Of a stretch of 6,771 nucleotides of DNA, positions 1-6,628 are shown in pieces. Below the pieces are notes generated by a model, which saw only the letters and a list, made by a program, of their open reading frames with translations, was not told where the DNA came from and made no database searches. Source of the DNA: Caulobacterales bacterium RIFOXYB1_FULL_67_16. Lineage in GTDB: Bacteria > Pseudomonadota > Alphaproteobacteria > Caulobacterales > Caulobacteraceae. Position numbers and translations under genes: made by a program. The DNA lies in contig MGLN01000124.1 in assembly GCA_001796045.1 (NCBI GenBank), forward strand, positions 1 to 6,771, given 5' to 3'. Every line of letters starts with the position of its first letter. Positions within the stretch are counted from its first letter, which is position 1.

Positions 1-145
1 CGGCTGCGGCGGTGATCACCACGGCGACGAAATAGGCCAGCCCGAACCCGGCTCGAGCCCGTTCCATGTCGAACCGTCCCCAGAACGACTCTTCGTCCGA
101 CGCCGGGTCGGTCGAAGAGGTCAGCGCTGAGGGCGTATCCGTCAT
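1..145 (-). CDS. N-terminus of a membrane protein, probably a sensor histidine kinase in the ntrB position (partial)
   Basis: Only the first 48 codons are present; the gene runs off the left edge. It starts at an ATG (143-145 on the plus strand) that overlaps the dusB stop as ATGA, so the two are probably translationally coupled. The first 25 or so residues are polar and acidic, with many Ser, Thr, Asp and Glu. A basic and aromatic stretch (WGRFDMERARAGFG, residues 22-35) follows, and a hydrophobic segment starts near residue 36 and is cut by the window edge, so the protein is likely inserted in the inner membrane. No catalytic motif is visible. Assignment as a nitrogen-regulation sensor kinase is inferred only from position: in many alphaproteobacteria dusB/nifR3 is followed by ntrB and ntrC. 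Classical NtrB is soluble, so a membrane-bound variant, an NtrY-like kinase or an unrelated membrane protein remain possible. Confidence 0.5.
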   Translation of the reverse strand, partial: MTDTPSALTSSTDPASDEESFWGRFDMERARAGFGLAYFVAVVITAAA

Positions 146-1197
146 GCCACAGCAGTCTCGATCAACTGTGGCTCTTTTTCAACAACAGACTTACCTATAT
201 CCGGCAAATTCCGCCGCCAAAGATCGCCCATGGCCGCCTCGACCGCCAAGGGATCATCCAGGCGGCAAATTCTTGCCTTGGCGTCTCGACGGTGTTGCGG
301 ATCGGCCGGCCACGGAGCCTGTTCGATATACCAGCCGAGATGCTTGCGGAACATCTTCAGCCCCAGCGGCATGCCATAGAATTCCACCGACGCCCGCAGA
401 TGCTCGACCAAGATGGCCAGGCGCGCCTCCGGTCCCGGTTCGTCCGGCGTCGTCCCGTCGGCCAGGGCCCGCTCCAGATGCGCCGCCAGCCAGGGCCGGC
501 CATAGACCCCCCGCCCCAGCATCAGACCGTCCGCGCCCGACCGCGCCAGAGCCTCACGCGCATCATCCGCCGTCAGGATGTCGCCGTTGACGATCACGGG
601 AATATCGACCGCCGCCTTGACCGCCGCCACCGCGTCCCAATCGGCCTGACCGGTATAGAATTGCTGGCGGGTGCGGCCATGAACCGTCACCGCCTTGACG
701 CCCAGGGCCTCGGCCCGCTTCGCCAGATCCGCCGCATTGCGGCTGTCGTCGTCCCAACCCAGCCGCATCTTGACCGTCACCGGACGGGTCGTCGCCTGGA
801 CCACCGCCTCCATGATCCGGCAGGCTAGGTCCGGCGTCCGCATCAGGGCCGATCCGGCGGCCGAACCCGTCACCTCCTTGGCCGGACAGCCGAAGTTCAG
901 ATCGACGATGTCCGCGCCGGCCTTCTCGGCCATCCGCGCCCCCTCGGCCATCTGGCCCGGATCCCGTCCGACCAACTGGATCACCGTCAGCGGCAGGCCC
1001 GCGCCGACAGCCGCACGACGCACCACGTCGGGCCGTTCGCGCGCCAGTTCCTTGGCCGCCACCATCTCGGTCGCCACATAGGCCGCGCCCAGTTTGGACG
1101 CCAGCACGCGGAACGGCAGATCGGTGACGCCGGTCATGGGCGCCATCAGCACCTGCCCCGGCACCGTCACGTCGCCGATCTTTAAGGTCTTGGCCAT
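142..1197 (-). CDS. dusB: tRNA-dihydrouridine synthase B (DusB/NifR3 family)
   Basis: This FMN- and NADPH-dependent enzyme reduces specific uridines in the tRNA D-loop to dihydrouridine in the cytoplasm. With the start used here the product is 351 residues, normal for the family. Visible signatures are the N-terminal FMN-binding MAPMTGVTDLPFR (residues 18-30), the catalytic cysteine C104 in NFGCPAKEV, K143 in VKMRLGW, H173 in VHGRTRQQFYTG, NGDI (204-207) and the phosphate-binding GADGLMLGRG (221-230). A helical C-terminal region of the Dus type follows. The frame is open upstream to a TTG at 1233 and an ATG at 1215, but neither has a ribosome binding site. The ATG at 1197 does, and it gives the family-like start MAKTLKIGDV. 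The gene is divergent from ispDF and its stop overlaps the next start, as in nifR3-ntrB-ntrC operons. The family is certain; the B subtype rests on motifs and context. Confidence 0.95.
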   Translation of the reverse strand: MAKTLKIGDVTVPGQVLMAPMTGVTDLPFRVLASKLGAAYVATEMVAAKELARERPDVVRRAAVGAGLPLTVIQLVGRDPGQMAEGARMAEKAGADIVDLNFGCPAKEVTGSAAGSALMRTPDLACRIMEAVVQATTRPVTVKMRLGWDDDSRNAADLAKRAEALGVKAVTVHGRTRQQFYTGQADWDAVAAVKAAVDIPVIVNGDILTADDAREALARSGADGLMLGRGVYGRPWLAAHLERALADGTTPDEPGPEARLAILVEHLRASVEFYGMPLGLKMFRKHLGWYIEQAPWPADPQHRRDAKARICRLDDPLAVEAAMGDLWRRNLPDIGKSVVEKEPQLIETAVA

Positions 1198-1207
1198 CTC
1201 CGCCTTT
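1198..1207 (-). promoter_or_regulatory. Ribosome binding site that decides the dusB start
   Basis: On the minus strand AAAGGCGGAG lies directly before the ATG at 1197. The AAAGG part leaves a 5-nt spacer. The two upstream in-frame candidates (TTG at 1233, ATG at 1215) have no comparable purine-rich sequence. The TTG at 1233 also forms part of a TTGACG hexamer (1228-1233) that looks more like a -35 element than a start codon, although no good -10 follows it. Confidence 0.5.
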
Positions 1208-1280
1208 CGCCGCATCTCGGGTCGCTTCGTCAAGCACCACCGCGGCGGTTTGATGGTTTCGCCCGCCGACGGCGCGCTTT

Positions 1281-1286
1281 AGAAGG
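1281..1286 (+). promoter_or_regulatory. Ribosome binding site of ispDF
   Basis: AGAAGG lies five bases before the ATG at 1292 and supports that start. It sits at the end of the 94-bp divergent spacer between dusB and ispDF, in which I could not identify a convincing -35/-10 pair for either gene. Confidence 0.6.
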
Positions 1287-1291
1287 CCGTC

Positions 1292-2446
1292 ATGACTTTT
1301 TCGGGCATTATCGTCGCGGCCGGTTCGGGCTCGCGCGCCGGCGGCGACAAACAATGGCGCACCCTGGGCGGAAAGCCCGTCCTGCGCTGGTCGGCCGAGG
1401 CCCTGCTGAACGCGGGCGCCGATCAACTGATCGTCGTGATCGCAACCGGCGCCGAATCGCGCGTAGCCGAGGCGCTGGCAGGCTTGTCCAACTGGCGCAC
1501 GGTCGTGGGCGGCGAAGTCCGCGCCCAGTCGGTCCGCGCCGGCCTGGCCGCCCTGAACTGCCCCTACGACCAGCCCGTCCTGATCCACGACGCCGCCCGC
1601 CCCTTGCTGGAGCGCGCCGTTATCGACCGCCTGATCGCCGCCCTGTCCGACGCCGACGGCGCCCTGCCCGTCCTGCCGGTCGCCGACAGCCTGCGTCGCG
1701 GGGCGGACGGCCTCATGGCCGGCGTCGTCGACCGCGACGGCCTGTGGCGCGCCCAGACGCCCCAGGCTTTCCGACGCCAGACTATCGAGGCCGCCTACGC
1801 GGCCTGGACCGATCCCGACGCCCCCACGGACGAAGCCGTGGTGGTCGAACGCCACGGCGGACGCGTCGCCTTGGTCGCAGGCGACCCGCGCCTGATGAAA
1901 CTGACCTATCCCGAGGATTTCGCCATGGCCGAGGCCCTGTTGTCGCAAGCGACCCGCTATCAGACCCGCATCGGTTCCGGCTACGACGTCCACCGCTGGG
2001 GCCCCGGCGGTTCGGTCTGGCTGTGCGGGATCGAGGTGCCGCACGACCAGACCCTGATCGGTCATTCCGACGCCGACGCCGGCCTGCACGCCCTGACCGA
2101 CGCCCTGCTCGGCGCGATCGCCCAGGGCGACATCGGCGATCACTTCCCGCCGACCGATCCGAAGTGGAAGGGCGCCGCCTCCGACCTCTTCATGCTTCAC
2201 GCCGCAGAGCTTGTAGCCGCCCGCGGCGGCCGCATCGTCAATGTTGACGTGACCCTGATCTGCGAACGCCCGAAGGTGAAGCCGCACCGCCAGGCCATGC
2301 GCGAACGGGTCGCCGGCCTGCTGTCGCTTCCGCTCGACGCCGTCAGCGTCAAGGCCACCACGACCGAGGGCCTGGGCTTCACCGGACGGGGCGAAGGCCT
2401 TGCCGCCCAGGCCGTGGCCACGGTCGAGATCCCTGTCCCGGCCTGA
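1292..2446 (+). CDS. ispDF: Bifunctional IspD/IspF: MEP cytidylyltransferase and MEcPP synthase
   Basis: This fused cytoplasmic enzyme catalyses two non-consecutive steps of the MEP isoprenoid pathway. IspD makes CDP-methylerythritol from MEP and CTP. IspF cyclises the IspE product to methylerythritol cyclodiphosphate, releasing CMP. The product is 384 residues, the usual fused length. The IspD half (about 1-222) has the nucleotide-binding AAGSGSRAGGDKQW (9-22), HDAARP (99-104), TPQAF (156-160), PTDEAVV (178-184) and KLTYPEDF (203-210). The IspF half (about 225-384) has the metal ligands D232 and H234 in GYDVHRW and H266 in HSDADAGLH, then GDIGDHFPPTDP (279-290), CERPKVKPH (324-332) and ATTTEGLGFTGRGEG (355-369). 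No frameshift or missing key residue is seen. ispE is not in the window. The stop lies three bases from the stop of the opposite-strand gene. Fusion of these enzymes is common in alphaproteobacteria. Confidence 0.97.
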   Translation: MTFSGIIVAAGSGSRAGGDKQWRTLGGKPVLRWSAEALLNAGADQLIVVIATGAESRVAEALAGLSNWRTVVGGEVRAQSVRAGLAALNCPYDQPVLIHDAARPLLERAVIDRLIAALSDADGALPVLPVADSLRRGADGLMAGVVDRDGLWRAQTPQAFRRQTIEAAYAAWTDPDAPTDEAVVVERHGGRVALVAGDPRLMKLTYPEDFAMAEALLSQATRYQTRIGSGYDVHRWGPGGSVWLCGIEVPHDQTLIGHSDADAGLHALTDALLGAIAQGDIGDHFPPTDPKWKGAASDLFMLHAAELVAARGGRIVNVDVTLICERPKVKPHRQAMRERVAGLLSLPLDAVSVKATTTEGLGFTGRGEGLAAQAVATVEIPVPA

Positions 2447-2449
2447 TCC

Positions 2450-4744
2450 CTACCGCGCCGAATACTGGATCTGGCGGACCAGCGACCCGAACAGATTGAC
2501 ATAGTCGTCGGTCCACGGGCGCACCTCGGTCGGCTCCAGCTTGCGCCAGCGCGGATCCGCCCGATAGGGCGCCAGGGCCGCTTCCGACTTGCCGATGACC
2601 AGGGCCTCGGTCGAGGACTCCGACATCTGCACCGCCTCGGGGCGCTCCCTGTAGATCTGGTGCAGGGCCGGCGCCCTAAGAGCCGCCGCCGCCGCCTCGG
2701 CCGGCAGGGTGATCTCCAGGTTCCGGTTCGACAGGTGCAGCACCACCACCCCGTCGGGCTTCAGCAGGCGCAGATAGCCGGCGATGGCCTCGACCGTCAG
2801 CAGATGGGTCGGCACGGCGTCCGAGGAGAAGGCGTCGATGATCAGCAGATCATAGCTGCCCGGCGCCTCCTGCCCCATGGTCAGACGCGCATCGCCCAGC
2901 ACCGTCCGCACCGGTCCCTGGGCGCAGCCGTTGATGAAGCTGAACCAGCGCGGATCCCGCGACAGCCGGTCCACCATCGGATCGATCTCGAAGAAGGTCA
3001 TCCGGTCCTGCGTCCGCTTGTAGGCGGCCATGGCCCCGGCGCCCTGCCCCACCACGCCGATCACCGCGCCTTGCGGGTGGCGCTCATGGGCGATCAGTCC
3101 CGCCTGCCCGATCGGGGTGGTCGTGGCGTAATAGAGGGTCGGCAGGCAGCGATACCGCCCCGACTGCGCCTGGGCGCCGTGCAGGGTGGTGCCGTGCATC
3201 AGCACATGGACCGGCCCGTCCAGTCCCGAAATATCGGTGCGGGCCACCCGCATGACGCCGAAGAAACTGCGCTCCGTCAGGGTCCAGTCATAGCCCCGCG
3301 CCACATGATAGCCCGACCAGACCATGGACCCGATCACTACGGCGAAGATGAGCGGCCGGTCCCTCAGCAGGAAGGCGAACAGGGCCGCGATCCCCAGCAC
3401 GGCCTGGGCGATCCGCACCAGCTCCGCATCCGGCACATTGGCGCGGATGTCCGGGGCATATCGGACTAGGGCCAGCCCCAGCGGTCCAGACAGGGCGATC
3501 AGCACCCCGACTACGCAGGCGATGATCTCCCACGGCCGCATCTCCTGGCCGCGCCCCGGCCGCAGCAGCCCCACCGCGACCAGCACCAGCGGATATTCCC
3601 ACACCATGTTGAAAATCGTCGGCGCGATCAGGGCGTTGAACACCCCGCCCAGAACCCCGCCCAGCGACAGCAGCAGATAGAATTCCGTCAGCCGCCCCGG
3701 CGCCGGCCGCCGCTCGGCCAGCAGCTGATGGCACATCAGGGCGCTGAAGAAGAAGGCGGTCAGATTGACCCCGAAGACGAACAGCCACTCGGTCGTGCGG
3801 AAAGCCGCCAGGGCCGCGCAGGCCGCTAGCACCCCCGCCTGGATCACCAGGGTCAGGTAGATCGGAATGACCGGCCGCGCCTGGAAGGCGATGACGAAGG
3901 TCAGCAGATAGAGGGCCAGCGGAATGACCCACAGGAAGGGCGCAGAGGCCACGTCGGTCGACAGATGGGCCGTCACCCCCAGCATCAGGCTGGACGGCGC
4001 CGCCGCCAGCAGGATCAACATCCCCTTCTCGCGCCAAGCGATGCGGGGCCCCGCCTCCAGCCGCGCCGGTTCGGTCGCGACCGCCTCGCGCCGCCGCCAG
4101 GCGACGAGGCTCAGGCCCGCGATCATGATCACGAACAGGCCATACCCCAGGCTCCATCCTCCCCTCTGCTCCGACAGGCTGACCAGGGGCTCGATCAGGA
4201 CCGGATAGGCCAGCAGGGCCAGAAAACTGCCGAGGTTCGATGCGGCGTACAGGACATAGGGATCGCGGGACCCGGTCTCGCGGTCCGCAGCCGTGACTCT
4301 CGCATACCAGGCCTGCAACAGGGGCGCGGTCGCCGACAGCACGGCGAAGGGCGCGCCCAGCGACAGAGCTAGGGTAGCCAGCAGCCACAGGGTCGGCGCG
4401 GACGGATCCGGATCGCCGAACATCCCGCTGATCCGCAGCGGCAGGAACAGGGCCGCGACCAGCAGCAAACCCAGGTGAACCGCCACTTGGACCCGCATCG
4501 ATCCGATCCGCTGCAGCAGGTGGGCATAGAGATATCCGGCCAGCAGCGCGGTCTGGAAAAACACCATGGCGGCGTTCCACACCGAAGGCGATCCGCCGAG
4601 CGTCGGCAGGATCAGCTTGGTCGCCATGGGCTGGACCAGAAAGACCAGACAGGCCGAGGTGAAGACGGCGACGGCGAACAGGACGGCCGTCACCCTGGGC
4701 GCTTCTTCCCGCTTCAGGATTTCCGGCTCGGCCACATCGGTCAT
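2450..4744 (-). CDS. Membrane protein with C-terminal spermidine-synthase-like domain (fused MFS/spermidine synthase family)
   Basis: The product is a 764-residue inner-membrane protein. Residues about 17-480 contain roughly 12-15 hydrophobic membrane segments (for example near 18-40, 57-77, 86-105, 242-262, 270-288, 319-342 and 444-480). The C-terminal third is a Rossmann-type domain like polyamine aminopropyltransferases: HGTTLHGAQ (517-525), the nucleotide-binding VIGVVGQGAGAMA (561-573), acidic FFEIDP (584-589), GDAR (617-620), IIDAFSSDAVPTHLLT (635-650) and a terminal WTDDYVNL (744-751). This arrangement matches proteins commonly annotated as fused MFS/spermidine synthase, whose substrate is mostly unknown. 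Polyamine synthesis or export is possible but not shown. The start ATG at 4744 has only a weak AGAGG just before it. The gene is divergent from pncC and convergent with ispDF. Composition matches its neighbours, with no sign of recent transfer. The family call is firm; the activity is not. Confidence 0.88.
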   Translation of the reverse strand: MTDVAEPEILKREEAPRVTAVLFAVAVFTSACLVFLVQPMATKLILPTLGGSPSVWNAAMVFFQTALLAGYLYAHLLQRIGSMRVQVAVHLGLLLVAALFLPLRISGMFGDPDPSAPTLWLLATLALSLGAPFAVLSATAPLLQAWYARVTAADRETGSRDPYVLYAASNLGSFLALLAYPVLIEPLVSLSEQRGGWSLGYGLFVIMIAGLSLVAWRRREAVATEPARLEAGPRIAWREKGMLILLAAAPSSLMLGVTAHLSTDVASAPFLWVIPLALYLLTFVIAFQARPVIPIYLTLVIQAGVLAACAALAAFRTTEWLFVFGVNLTAFFFSALMCHQLLAERRPAPGRLTEFYLLLSLGGVLGGVFNALIAPTIFNMVWEYPLVLVAVGLLRPGRGQEMRPWEIIACVVGVLIALSGPLGLALVRYAPDIRANVPDAELVRIAQAVLGIAALFAFLLRDRPLIFAVVIGSMVWSGYHVARGYDWTLTERSFFGVMRVARTDISGLDGPVHVLMHGTTLHGAQAQSGRYRCLPTLYYATTTPIGQAGLIAHERHPQGAVIGVVGQGAGAMAAYKRTQDRMTFFEIDPMVDRLSRDPRWFSFINGCAQGPVRTVLGDARLTMGQEAPGSYDLLIIDAFSSDAVPTHLLTVEAIAGYLRLLKPDGVVVLHLSNRNLEITLPAEAAAAALRAPALHQIYRERPEAVQMSESSTEALVIGKSEAALAPYRADPRWRKLEPTEVRPWTDDYVNLFGSLVRQIQYSAR

Positions 4745-4783
4745 GCCTCTGGTTAGAGCCGGACTCGCGGCCTATGAAAAGGC
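4745..4783. promoter_or_regulatory. 39-bp divergent spacer with possible overlapping promoters
   Basis: The spacer separates the starts of the spermidine-synthase-like gene (minus) and pncC (plus). On the minus strand TTTTCA (4775-4780) and TCTAAC (4752-4757) are 17 bp apart, and each matches the sigma-70 consensus at four of six positions. Seven bases after the -10 comes the ATG, so transcription could start at or next to the start codon. On the plus strand TATGAA (4773-4778) could be a -10 ending five bases before the pncC ATG, with no good -35. GAAAAGG (4776-4782) is also purine-rich but only one base from the ATG. The promoter calls are by eye and weak. Confidence 0.3.
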
Positions 4784-5275
4784 ATGTTCCCGCAAGACAT
4801 CCAGCGCCTGGCGCAACAGATCGTCGCAACCTCGACCGCGCGCGGCCTGATGCTGGCCACGGCCGAAAGTTGCACCGGCGGTCTGGTCGCCGCCGCCCTG
4901 ACCGCCGTTCCCGGCTCCTCGGCGGCGCTCGATCGGGGCTTCGTCACCTACAGCAACGAGGCCAAGCAGCAGATGCTGGAGGTGCCTGAGGATACGCTTA
5001 TCACCCATGGCGCGGTCTCCGAACCGACCGCCCGCGCCATGGCCCAGGGCGCCGTCGCCCGCTCCCGCGCCGCCGTCAGCGTGGCCGTCACCGGCATCGC
5101 CGGCCCCGGGGGCGGATCGGCGGAGAAGCCGGTCGGTCTGGTCCATTTCGCCGCCCAGGGACCGGGCGGCCTGATCCATCGCCGCGAAACCTTCGGCGAC
5201 CTCGGCCGCGACGCCGTCCGTCTGGCCGCCCTCGGCGTGGCTCTGGAGATGCTGGCGGACCGGCTGGGCTCGTGA
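4784..5275 (+). CDS. pncC: Nicotinamide-nucleotide amidohydrolase, stand-alone CinA C-terminal domain (PncC)
   Basis: This family deamidates nicotinamide mononucleotide (NMN) to nicotinate mononucleotide and ammonia, returning NMN (for example from NAD-dependent DNA ligase) to NAD synthesis. The 163-residue product carries only the CinA C-terminal domain. The N-terminal MoCF-like domain of full-length CinA is absent, as in E. coli PncC (YgaD). Visible motifs are ATAESCTGGLVAAALT (25-40) with the likely nucleophile S29, TYSNEAKQQML (55-65) with Y56 and the candidate general base K61, GAVSEPTARAMA (76-87) and VTGIAGPGGGSAEKPVG (102-118). The ATG at 4784 gives a normal N-terminus, but its only purine run (GAAAAGG) is one base away, so initiation may be leaderless. 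The stop overlaps the GTG of the tusA-like gene. It is often annotated as a CinA family protein, and a role in competence is not implied. Confidence 0.93.
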   Translation: MFPQDIQRLAQQIVATSTARGLMLATAESCTGGLVAAALTAVPGSSAALDRGFVTYSNEAKQQMLEVPEDTLITHGAVSEPTARAMAQGAVARSRAAVSVAVTGIAGPGGGSAEKPVGLVHFAAQGPGGLIHRRETFGDLGRDAVRLAALGVALEMLADRLGS

Positions 5276-5499
5276 CCGAGCCCCGCCTCGTCGACGCGCG
5301 CGGCCATGTCTGCCCGACGCCCAGCCTGCGATTGATGAAGGCCATGGAGGGGGCCCCCGCCGGCACGGTCTTCGTCCTTCTGGCGACCGACCCCATGGCG
5401 CGGATCGACGTGCCCTATCTGATGGCCCAGAAGCAGGGCCTTCTGCTGGAGGTTCAGGAGGCGGAAGGCGTGATTCGCCTCACGGTCCAGACCGGCTGA
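5272..5499 (+). CDS. TusA/SirA-like sulfur-carrier protein
   Basis: This is a small 75-residue cytoplasmic protein of the TusA family, whose members carry persulfide sulfur on a conserved cysteine for tRNA thiolation, molybdenum cofactor synthesis or related sulfur transfer. It has the hallmark CPTP motif at residues 14-17 (C14 the likely sulfur-carrying residue) within DARGHVCPTPSLRLMKAM, then the family's second block TDPMARIDVPYLMAQKQG (39-56) with a beta strand at the end. Length is typical. Translation starts at a GTG whose last bases form the pncC stop (GTGA), indicating translational coupling; no separate promoter is likely. No TusBCDE, rhodanese or cysteine-desulfurase gene is nearby, so the acceptor is unknown and I do not assign the tusA symbol. 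The gene converges on the yihY-like gene with a nine-base gap. Confidence 0.88.
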   Translation: MTEPRLVDARGHVCPTPSLRLMKAMEGAPAGTVFVLLATDPMARIDVPYLMAQKQGLLLEVQEAEGVIRLTVQTG

Positions 5500-5508
5500 G
5501 CGCCGGGC

Positions 5509-6465
5509 TTAGGACCGCGACCGGCGGCTGGCGCGGCGCTCGGACAGATCGACCACATCGGCGGCCGGGGCCGGCAGGGCCAGACGCTTCTTCGTCTCCG
5601 TCTCGGCCGCGATCTCCATCTCGGTGGCGAAGGCCCCGCCGTAGAATATGGCGTTGACGTTCCACGACAGCCAGATCAGCAGCACCACCACCGCGCCGAC
5701 CGAGCCGTAGGTCGCCCCAAGCGGCGCGATCTGCTCCACATAGATGGCGCACAGCCAGGACGAGATCACCGACATCAGCGTCGCCACCAGCCCGCCCGTG
5801 ACCGCAGGAAGCCAGGCCACGCGCGAACTGTGGCTCATGGCGTAGCGATAAAGCAGGGTCAGTCCCACCACGAGCCCGAGCGCCGGCAGGAAGGCGTCCA
5901 GGGGCATGGTGCCGCGTCCCGCCTGATCGCCGGCCGCCGTCGACGCCGTATGGGCCATGATTCGCGCCGTCACCACGGCGCCCGACACCAGGGTGAACAG
6001 GGCGAAGGCGAAGACGGCCACGAAGAAGGCCAGCATGTTGAACTTGAAGAAGCCGTGCGGCTCGGTCTCGTCGTGGATGAGATTAAGCCCCGCCAGCAAG
6101 GCCTTGAATCCCCTGTGGGCGGCGTAGGCGCCGACGATCAGGGCGAAGGCGCTCTGCGCCGACACGGTCCGGGCCGAGGCGTTGGTCAGGCGGCTGATCT
6201 CGTCCCGGAAAATGGTCTGCGCCGCCTGGGGCAAGAGGTCCGACAGGGCCGCCGCCTGGGCGCTGACCTCGTTGATCGACAGGCCCAGCTTGTAGAAGCC
6301 GATCAGGATGGCGATCGCCGGAAACACGGCCAGCAGGGCGAAGAAGGACACCCCGCCCGTATAGAGCATCACATCCCGCCCCCAGCTGCGGGTGAAGGCG
6401 CGCACCGCCAGCCCGCCCCAGAATCCAGGCGCTTTCAGAACCGATCGGGTCAGGTGATCACTCAA
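5509..6465 (-). CDS. YihY/BrkB (virulence factor BrkB) family inner-membrane protein
   Basis: The product is a polytopic inner-membrane protein, 318 residues from the start chosen. About six hydrophobic segments are visible (near 38-60, 102-122, 143-168, 191-210, 219-243 and 253-280). Family marks are YTGGVSFFALLAVFPAIAIL (35-54) at the first membrane segment and YGSVGAVVVLLIWLSWNVNAI (253-273) followed by GAFATE (277-282) at the last. The C-terminal 30 residues are polar and end in an Arg/Ser-rich tail. The frame is open to 6726, but the extra 87 residues are basic, low in hydrophobics and largely antisense to the divergent gene, so they are unlikely to be real. The TTG at 6465 has a weak GAGA upstream and gives a family-like N-terminus; a GTG at 6405 is an alternative. 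BrkB was once linked to serum resistance, but most members have no proven function. RNase BN activity is not supported. Confidence 0.85.
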   Translation of the reverse strand: MSDHLTRSVLKAPGFWGGLAVRAFTRSWGRDVMLYTGGVSFFALLAVFPAIAILIGFYKLGLSINEVSAQAAALSDLLPQAAQTIFRDEISRLTNASARTVSAQSAFALIVGAYAAHRGFKALLAGLNLIHDETEPHGFFKFNMLAFFVAVFAFALFTLVSGAVVTARIMAHTASTAAGDQAGRGTMPLDAFLPALGLVVGLTLLYRYAMSHSSRVAWLPAVTGGLVATLMSVISSWLCAIYVEQIAPLGATYGSVGAVVVLLIWLSWNVNAIFYGGAFATEMEIAAETETKKRLALPAPAADVVDLSERRASRRSRS

Positions 6466-6573
6466 GCCGGTTCTCGCCGCCGTTGAACAGGCGACTGAAC
6501 CTAGACCAATCCCGCGCCGAGGAAAATCCCGCTCGGAAACACCCTTACATCCCGATCCATAGGCGCCGAGACA

Positions 6574-6603
6574 TTGCTTCCTTAAGGGACGCCTCGCTAT
6601 GGT
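6574..6603 (+). promoter_or_regulatory. Putative housekeeping promoter for the right-edge gene
   Basis: TTGCTT (6574-6579) and TATGGT (6598-6603) are separated by 18 bp. The downstream element read as GCTATGGTC (6596-6604) resembles the Caulobacter -10 consensus GCTANAWC. A start of transcription near 6610 would leave a leader of about 20 bases containing GGGGAG (6614-6619) before the TTG at 6629. An 8-bp palindrome, CCTTAAGG (6580-6587), lies in the spacer and could be an operator or chance. Identified by eye only. Confidence 0.35.
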
Positions 6604-6628
6604 CCGCCGCCCTGGGGAGACGACCGAC

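Noticed and set aside
66..590. 174-residue plus-strand frame antisense to dusB
   Set aside because: Proline- and arginine-rich low-complexity product, antisense to conserved dusB codons; no ribosome binding site or domain seen.
1228..1255. Divergent promoter elements between dusB and ispDF (TTGACG on minus, TTGATG on plus)
   Set aside because: Both look like -35 hexamers, but no acceptable -10 lies at a normal distance: the minus side has GCGAAA at 17 bp, and the plus side needs a spacer of 20 bp or more.
563..2287. 574-residue minus-strand open frame antisense to ispDF
   Set aside because: It covers ispDF on the opposite strand and a shifted frame of dusB. Its translation is a Gly/Asp/Gln-rich product typical of high-GC shadow frames, with no recognisable domain, while both covered genes have full catalytic motifs.
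3288..4829. 513-residue minus-strand frame overlapping the membrane fusion gene
   Set aside because: Same-strand shadow in another frame. It is rich in Arg, Gly, Pro and Ala with no membrane pattern, whereas the chosen frame has clear membrane segments and a Rossmann domain.
6582..6585. TTAA as a CtrA half site
   Set aside because: The CtrA box needs a second TTAA seven bases away, and none is present on either side.
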